64,000 nt of DNA, from assembly GCA_014607495.2 (NCBI GenBank), contig CP053155.1, positions 12,524,001 to 12,588,000 of the forward strand. The letters are read 5' to 3'. Shown piece by piece: positions 57,355 through 64,000 of the stretch. The stretch comes from Carposina sasakii. Lineage: Eukaryota > Arthropoda > Insecta > Lepidoptera > Carposinidae. The first letter of the stretch is position 1. Every line of letters starts with the position of its first letter. Made by a program: the position numbers and the translations under genes. Under the pieces are notes generated by a model that did no database searches, was not told the origin of the DNA, and saw only the letters and a program-made list of their open reading frames with translations.

Positions 57355-59070
57355 TCAAACAAATCATTAAAATAACTACATAAAAAATCATGTATTAATT
57401 ACCTATCGGTTGAAATCGAATCTAATCGAGGCTAGGACGTGTGGCTCAGCCGCACGACTGTTTAGCTCTGTCAATCACACTCTGATTGATTATAAACGAA
57501 ATTAAATGGAAAACGATAATAAAAATATTTTAATAGGTAGGTAAACAAACGAATAAAATAAAATTTACAAGCAAGTACTGAATTAAACATTAAAACTATC
57601 AACAATTTTATGGCCAATTAAGAGACTAGAGATTATTTAATTTCACATTATGAAATAAGAAATATGATCTACGATATTAATTTCTCTAGCTAGGTATTGC
57701 AATATTGCAACTGACTAAATATTTAATGTACCCAGAAAGTCTCCATAACTGCAGATAGTAAGGGGTAACGTGACCGCCTCTTTAACGCTAAATAAAAATT
57801 CCCCATTAGGAAATAACAAATAATCTGTACCTTACACTAACTAAAGTTACAACAGTTCCATAATACATAACGAGTACCTACCATTAAACATATTAAAAAA
57901 GATCGTTCAAAATTATGACATACAAACGCAATGCCCAAATGATAATAGCCCACAGTGCCTAAATTGAAATGGGTATTTTCAAATATCTATGTAGGTATAC
58001 CTACAGATAGATCTAAACATACGTCTAACGAGAAGTGCAAAGAAGTAAGAATGGTAAGTAGGTACTCTATAAATCTCAGCATAAGTAGCCTAAGTATTTC
58101 TTTCTTAGTTAGAAATACATACAAGAATACAAAAGTAGGTACATTATTATCTAGGCATACTTACGTACGATACGCCTATAGGGACAATGCTAAGATGAAA
58201 CTTAGGTACTCGTATATCTTTAAATTGATAAAAAAAACGTTCGTGAAATTGAATAATGTTACTCTGAGAGACGTCCTAAGATGAAATTGCTTTACGCCTG
58301 ATAGGCGTCTGCCAGGCAACTTTTCTACTGAAAATTGTCAACATTTTTATAAAATAACAATACTCGTAATGGTAAGATTTTATTTGATATTTTATAAGTT
58401 ATTAGACGGCAAGTAGGATGCTAGGCAAGTTTAATAAGCTAGTGAACGCTTGCGACTCCGTCCTTATACGTTCTGTTCTGTTCTGTTCTTATACGTTGAA
58501 CTTTCCCAAACCATACAAGCATCTAGGCAGAACTTCAATTTCTTAGGGACATCAATAACAGATTTTTGCAATAACTACCACATCAAGATTTCCCTTTTCC
58601 TTCGCTTGCATCAGCTACATCAGATTCATCTCTCCGACTTATTACATTATTTTGCTTCTTGGTATTTCCTCGAGATGCTCACCGGCACCAAATTACGCAT
58701 TTGTCACGTCCTAAAAGATTGTTGAACATTTTTGCGCAAACATATTTCATTGCACGCGTCATTTCTTCCATATTCTCTCGTCTCTCGTTGCAAATTAGAC
58801 ATCACGATAAAAAATATGCGTCATTAAGAGTGTCCCATTTCTTTGCTAAGTTGGAATTATGCAAGCAGTACAGAGTTTAAATGTCTACATGAATATGTAT
58901 AGGAACATCGAGTTTCTGTAATTATCATACAATTAATAGCCGTTTCTCCGAGGAATTTAATGAATTAGTAGAACATCTAATAGTTTATTACAGCCATTAT
59001 CGCATCGCTTTTACAGAGATACACCTACACAAAACGCGGAGTGAACACTGCTACCCTTAAGGCCTGTTCT
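57355..59070. other. Intergenic, no gene supported
   Basis: Frames at 57955-58284 and 58450-58880 are rich in Ser/Tyr/Arg and have no recognisable domain, so they are not called. Confidence 0.45.
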
Positions 59071-59079
59071 AACAGAGAG

Positions 59080-59225
59080 CGCATTTACGCGCGATAGGAC
59101 GATTTAACGCTCTAGCCTACGCGCCGCGTTATAGCGTCATCGTGTGTTGTCGGGCTTTACGCGAGTACGCTCTGCTCTGACGCAGCGTTATAGCGTCGCG
59201 TTGTGTTGTATTCTAAAGTATTTTT
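59080..59225. repeat. GCG-rich patch with repeated GCGTTATAGCGTC
   Basis: GCGTTATAGCGTC occurs twice, each followed by a GTGTGTTGT/GTTGTGTTGT block, in a short GC-rich island. Nature unknown; possibly a repeat end. Confidence 0.4.
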
Positions 59226-59549
59226 CAATGTTGCCACACTGATAATTCGCAAGGTTACAACGTAAAATGCTAACTAACGCCCTACCAAGCGTTTAATACG
59301 CCCTCTGTTTGACGAGGCCAAGTTATTAGACTGGAAAAAAATACAGATAAGTAACTCTAGCCGCATTATTCTATTGATATCCACTTTGATTACGAGTATT
59401 CTCACTTTATACTAAAAATGAGTGATATTAGAAAACAATTATGAACAAAACAGATTTATGAAGAGATTATAAAGATGTACTATTATGTTTATGCTATGAC
59501 TTTTCGTACGTAGAAGATTAATGCGTAAAGCTCCAGCGGAGAGAACAGA

Positions 59550-59663
59550 GGGGTAAGCACGAACCTCTCGATAGTCCAATGGTATCGTCCAACTGTCAAA
59601 TTGCATAGATTTTGCTAGCAAGTCGCTAGCGTTACGCCGCGTAAAAAGGTTCGTGCTTACCCC
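59550..59663. mobile_element. Very short MITE, 114 bp
   Basis: Perfect 17-bp inverted repeats GGGGTAAGCACGAACCT and complement at the two ends. No coding content. Confidence 0.7.
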
Positions 59664-60067
59664 AAAGGGCAGGTTCTTAATTAAGAATAGGAAATGTTTT
59701 ATATAGATTAATACCTTGGGCGATTTACACGTGTATACCTACAATTGTTAATAGTCACAATATTATGACATAATTTTCTCATTTTAATGACACCTTTACT
59801 CTCGCTTATAAAAGCATTATCATCCGCGCCTTCCTTCTATTAACTTTTAGGTATGTGACAAATCCGCAGAGCTTGTAATTGGGTGATGGAATTACGGGAA
59901 ACTAGAGTCGTGATAAAAAAGTACAACTGATTTCTAGATAAGCATGTATTTTATGAATGAAAAGTATAGCAATATCGAAGTATGTATAAAAAAAATTCTA
60001 AAATCCCATTTCAGTATAAGTGGCCAATAGATGTATAAAAATATAATAAATCTTATTGCTTGTAGTT

Positions 60068-61256
60068 TTAATCTGGCGGTAACAGGCCGTCAGCAATCAT
60101 TTTCAGTCGCTTAGCTTCTTCCCTTGCCTTCTTATCAGCTTCCTTTTTCTCCTGCTCTGCCTTCTCTTCTGCTGCCTTCTGCGCCGCCATAGCAGCCAAC
60201 GTCTTCTGGTCCAACTTAAAGAAATTAATGGGCTCCTTCAAGAATCTCTGATCTTTATTATTCATATTCTCAATAAACTTAACATAATTGAACGAACCGT
60301 TTTCCGGATTAAAGGTCTTATCTTTTATAGCAAGTTTCATGAAATCTGTAAATTCTATTTCGTGGAATGGATCACCCCATGTGAACAGTTCAGTTTTGAG
60401 TGTTTCGAAGTCTACCAGGCCTGTTTCATCCTCGTCGTGGCCTATAGCCTCGAAAGCTTTAGTGACTACGCGCTCTATATCGTCTCCCATGGACATTTTG
60501 GCTTCTATCATTTGATACCACTCGTGTAATTCGACAGTATCCACTAAGTCGTCTTCTAGAAACGTTTCGAACAACGTTTTTATTTCCGCTGGCTTTGGGT
60601 TGAATCCTAATTTTCTTAGCATCAATGGAATAAGGTTTATGGGAACCTGAAAATAGTTTTAACAGACCTTTAGCGTGCTAATCTGGTTGATCATCTGTAG
60701 TTAGTATCTATAGTAAAGTTATACTTTACTTATCCTGGATCACCTATACTGTAAATGAATATGCTTGGCTCTATCCGGTCTTGTCGGCTTTCTGTCTCAA
60801 CTGAATATGAGAGTGAAAGAATAGAAAGTGCACATATGTTTGCGTATACCTACACTTGTACCCCACGAAGTTGGCTAATGTCCGTAAGATTAGCCACCGT
60901 GAATGGAATACGGTCTGGAGAAAGTCTGTTTTCAGCAATTCTACAATGTGTAGTTGTATTTACAGAGTTTTTAAAGTAGCCTATATTGCCCTTTAATATG
61001 CCATATGCCACTATAATTCAAAACCTTTAACCTGGTATTTTCACCAATAGAACATGCAACTGTTTCAGAAACATACCTTATCTATATTATCTTCATCGTG
61101 GTCTTTATACATCTCTTTGAACCTCATTAGATCCTCAGGGCTGAAGCAGGTGGGAGGAGGAGGTATCTTCTTCGGTTTCGGAGGTTCCTCTTTCATTCCT
61201 TTTACTTTAACCGGCGGAGGTGGAGCCTTTTTGTCCTTCCCCTTTTTTGGCGGCAT
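60068..61256 (-). CDS. EF-hand-like protein with charged helical tail, 252 residues, two exons
   Basis: Exon 1: 61256-61077 (ATG at 61256, 60 codons), donor AAG|GTATGT. Exon 2: 60646-60068 (acceptor CTATTTTCAG|GTT), stop TAA. Both junctions are in phase 0; intron 430 bp. The N-terminus is Lys/Pro-rich (MPPKKGKDKKAPPPPVKVKG). Residues about 38-115 form a first calmodulin-like pair (FKEMYKDHDEDNIDK, then LFETFLEDDLVDTVELHEWY). Residues about 125-200 form a second pair with loop DEDETGLVDFET, which keeps D-x-D-x-T-G but lacks the Glu at position 12, so calcium binding looks weakened or lost. Residues about 210-252 are a Lys/Glu/Ala helix ending GLLPPD. The layout resembles axonemal/dynein-regulatory EF-hand proteins (for example DRC8/EFCAB2-like) or light chains. 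I infer a structural or regulatory rather than calcium-sensing role; the exact orthologue is uncertain. Confidence 0.88.
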
Positions 61257-61478
61257 ACTTAAATAATATACTTACTATGATGGGATAAATAAAGGGTGTA
61301 ATGGTATGGTTAATTAATTACAAAATGATGAAAATGAAATGATGGGCTTGATGGAATGACAAGTGCACGACAAAAGCTTGTCAAAAAAGACATTCAAACC
61401 AGATTCAAACAATCTAAAGATTATTGATAATGAAAAAAAACGAGAAAGGGACATTGTCTTGTCGCCCTTATGTTGCCC

Positions 61479-61555
61479 CCAGGAATTTGGTATCCTCTTA
61501 CATTTCTATGGTTGCCCCCATAGAAATGGCTTACCTATTATTCCGAAATTCCTGG
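61479..61555. other. Nested perfect hairpin upstream of the EF-hand gene
   Basis: Outer arms CCAGGAATTT (61479-61488) and AAATTCCTGG (61546-61555). Inner arms CATTTCTATG (61501-61510) and CATAGAAATG (61519-61528) around the loop GTTGCCCC. GTTGCCCC also follows the outer arm. It could be a MITE remnant. Confidence 0.55.
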
Positions 61556-61599
61556 TTGCCCCTGTCGTCACGTCTGTCATTGTCGCAAGTCGCTAAATA

Positions 61600-62185
61600 A
61601 TGTTACATAAGTATATACTTAGTAGGTATTGGGAAGGTTAGGTGTTTACCGTGAGTACGTCCCGAATCGTTGGTGATGAGTTTTCCCTGAATTAAAAGTC
61701 TTTTCATTTTCTCAGAGATAATTCATTTTTTCATACATCCCTGAAGCCAGACCGGTAGCCTCACACCTCAGATTATTTAGGTAGCAAATAGCCATTACTG
61801 TGCCCTCGCAAAGCCATTACATTCGCATTACGACGAAAATCAAACTCCGAACGTGGCGAAGCGAATCGGCGATGCGGAAAATAGTGTCCGAACATTTCGA
61901 ACGAATTTGCAACAAATTACCACCATAACCTGAGCTTTACTCACTAAACCTTAAAAGGCAGTCAAGTGTCCACCTAAAATGGTACTCTCTACGGAACAGC
62001 ATGGCCCCTTAATTTGATTTTCGCCCCTCATTTGGCTTGAGGTAAAATAAAATTATTGCGCGAACTTCCATAAAAGGCAAAAAGCTCTTAAAGTTTGTAG
62101 GGCTTGCGACAACTCTTTTATTGCATAGTATTTATTCGACTAAGTGTCAGTCTATTAAATATTAATTGAATCTCATTAGTTGTTA
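61600..62185. other. Intergenic, no gene seen
   Basis: No coding or repeat structure recognised. Confidence 0.45.
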
Positions 62186-62189
62186 TAAG

Positions 62190-62335
62190 TCCGAAAATCG
62201 CACTGCGGTCACCAACCCGCCTGCCCAGCGTGGTGACTATGGGCAAAACCCCCCTGTGGCAGTAGCCTTGTGGCGTCCCCTGGAGGAGGCCTACGTCCAG
62301 CAGTGGACTGCAATAGGCTGAAGAAGAAGAAGTTG
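62190..62335 (+). repeat. RTE-type LINE/SINE 3' end copy with GAA tail
   Basis: GTCCGAAAATCGCACTGCGG, CCCAGCGTGGTGACTATGGG, GTGGACTGCAATAGGCTGA, then (GAA)n. Closest to the copy at 1476-1670. Confidence 0.8.
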
Positions 62336-62607
62336 TTCTACTGTTACTAGTCTATTAGGTAGAGGTGCTTTTAAATTACCTACGTACGTAACTAGCTTTT
62401 AACATGAAAAGCAAGCTATGTAGGTAAACACAACAACAACAACAGAACTCTCACAAGGAACAGGAAGGAGTCTATTAAACGGTCAAATATTTAAATATCT
62501 GCGTTGGCGTCAGGCTGGCTGCGACTCATAAGGCAATGGAATTAGTGTTCCGTACCGGAACAGATTTTAATAATTAAAATTAAAAATAGAATAAGGTAAC
62601 ACAATCT

Positions 62608-62906
62608 GCACGCGTATGATGAATTTGGTGAGAGCGAGATGTCTCACTTTTAAACGTTAAATTCACAGAGCTAAGTAATATCTAGACAAGGCAAGTGTTT
62701 CTACGTGGTGTGTAAAAAGGGGTTGCAAACCACTTTCAGCCCTAATTCACACAGTCCTGGCTTGTGAACGAGTGCCTATTCTAATTCTTAAGTCTATTTT
62801 TACATGCAAAGTACATACACTTAGTTTATCTAGTTATTAATAGCTCTGTGAGTTTGACGTTTAAAAGTGAGACAACCTGCTCTCACCAAATTAATCATAC
62901 GGGTGC
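62608..62906. mobile_element. Palindromic MITE family E, copy 2
   Basis: GCACGCGTATGATGAATTTG to ATTAATCATACGGGTGC. Same arms as 28433-28730, with the spacer in the opposite orientation. Confidence 0.85.
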
Positions 62907-63599
62907 TGGAAATATACTTTCCGAGTAGTTTTAAATTCTTTTACAGGGTTTATGACGAACTGGATTCCAATCAACCCCCGTGCCATTGGGTTGGTACATC
63001 TACGCGCTACGACAGCGCCACCTATGGCCCGATTTAGACGCTAATACGACTTCTGATAGTAAAACCTACTTACATGCACATGTACCTAGGTACTTTGTGG
63101 TAAGTATAAATGTTATATCTAGGAAGTTATAGTATATGTAAATATAAACTACACAGTTAAAGAGTAAACTCGACAGTACGTCGTTTATTATCCACTAATA
63201 GGTACCTACCTAAGCTGTGCACACGTGCAGGTGAGGCTATCAAAAAATAATTAAACTGAATTTCCAGTATTTCCGGTAAAAACGCGAACACCGGAAAATC
63301 CATTAAGTAACGTTTAATGCGGTATGGTGGTTAATGCTCTTCATTTAAATTGCTTTCAACTTTATAGCAAGATCTACAGTGGCATTAACAGTGGCACTCA
63401 CATATAGGTATAGATTTAGGTAGGTAAGTAATACGAGTATAGACGTAGATCGTACAGCTTAATTACATAATATACCTAGGTACGACACTGTACTTTACTA
63501 ACGTTTATGTTAGATCACCAGTAGGTACCTAACTAGGTAGGTAAACTGGCCTTGATTAATTTTCATACTTACCTACATACAGTAATAAATAAATAAATA

Positions 63600-63860
63600 A
63601 ATATTCACACACTTTACAACACATTAACTTAATCCCACATTAAGATCCATAGGGTCTTGTGTCGTGGGTACTAAGCAACGGTATATAAATACATAGATAA
63701 CTATAGAAACATCCATGACTCGGAAACAAACATCAATATTCATCATATCAATGTTTGCACCTACCGGGATTCGAACCCTGGACCTATGGCGCTGCAAGCA
63801 GGTAATACAGTATCTACATGCTATCCACGTTGAAAGGCCCGAGGTCGAGAGCTCCTCCTC
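63600..63860 (-). mobile_element. tRNA-derived SINE
   Basis: On the minus strand: a degenerate A box (GGATAGCATGTAGATAC), then B box AGGGTTCGAATCCCGG, then a body shared with 28325-28430 (TACCCACGACACAAG complement). The tail is in the TAAATAAATAAATA run near 63586-63602. Confidence 0.65.
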
Positions 63861-64000
63861 GCCCAGTCGGAAGTTACGGTCCTGTGCCCCACGAGATTGC
63901 ATACCTTTTTCAATGCACGTCTGTGATGGACTATACTTAGATTGTTTTTGGCTGTTGATTTTGCCATTTTTGGATACTGTTATGTGGGGCAAGATCTATT

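Noticed and set aside
57955..58880. Three frames of 73-109 codons
   Set aside because: Low-complexity Ser/Tyr/Arg composition, no domain and no promoter or splice support.

Overview
The window looks like a 64-kb piece of a moth or butterfly (Lepidoptera) nuclear genome. It is AT-rich, its coding exons are short and GT-AG spliced, and it is dense in repeat families I recognise as lepidopteran. These include RTE-type LINE 3' ends with GAT/GAA tails, Jockey/CR1-like LINE stubs, tRNA-derived SINEs, Helitron-like ends and many TA-flanked palindromic MITEs. The species call is inference from repeat style and cannot be confirmed here.

Three host genes are supported. (1) Two 3' exons of a small secreted-looking cysteine-rich protein lie at 2382-3513 (+); its first exon was not found. 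(2) A SAM-domain gene at 4757-8958 (-) was assembled here from 4-5 short exons. Its first intron carries a 1.9-kb DNA transposon, its last exon ends inside a MITE, and it has an optional exon. (3) A two-exon gene at 60068-61256 (-) encodes a 252-residue EF-hand-like protein with a charged helical tail.

The rest is mobile DNA and intergenic sequence. Two autonomous-type DNA transposons stand out. One is an apparently intact pogo-like element (19182-21811) with 24-bp inverted repeats, TA flanks and an unbroken 623-residue DDE transposase that ends in a PHD finger. The other is a 4.56-kb hAT element (46227-50789) with an 8-bp target duplication; its BED-finger transposase is broken by one stop and two frameshifts, and it sits inside a tRNA-derived SINE.

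Layout: 0-4.8 kb, LINE stubs, the Cys-rich exons and palindromic MITEs; 4.8-9.2 kb, the SAM gene; 9.4-13.4 kb, MITEs and a 46-bp minisatellite; 13.9-15.6 kb, a TTAA-flanked piggyBac-style non-autonomous element carrying a Helitron-like insert; 16-19 kb, an RTE fragment and nested MITEs; 19.2-21.8 kb, pogo; 22-46 kb, mostly repeats without genes, including a SINE/palindrome cluster at 31.4-32.1 kb and a Helitron-like unit at 37.2 kb; 46.2-50.8 kb, hAT; 51-60 kb, MITEs and a LINE stub; 60-61.3 kb, the EF-hand gene; 61.3-64 kb, repeats. I see no functional link among the three host genes.
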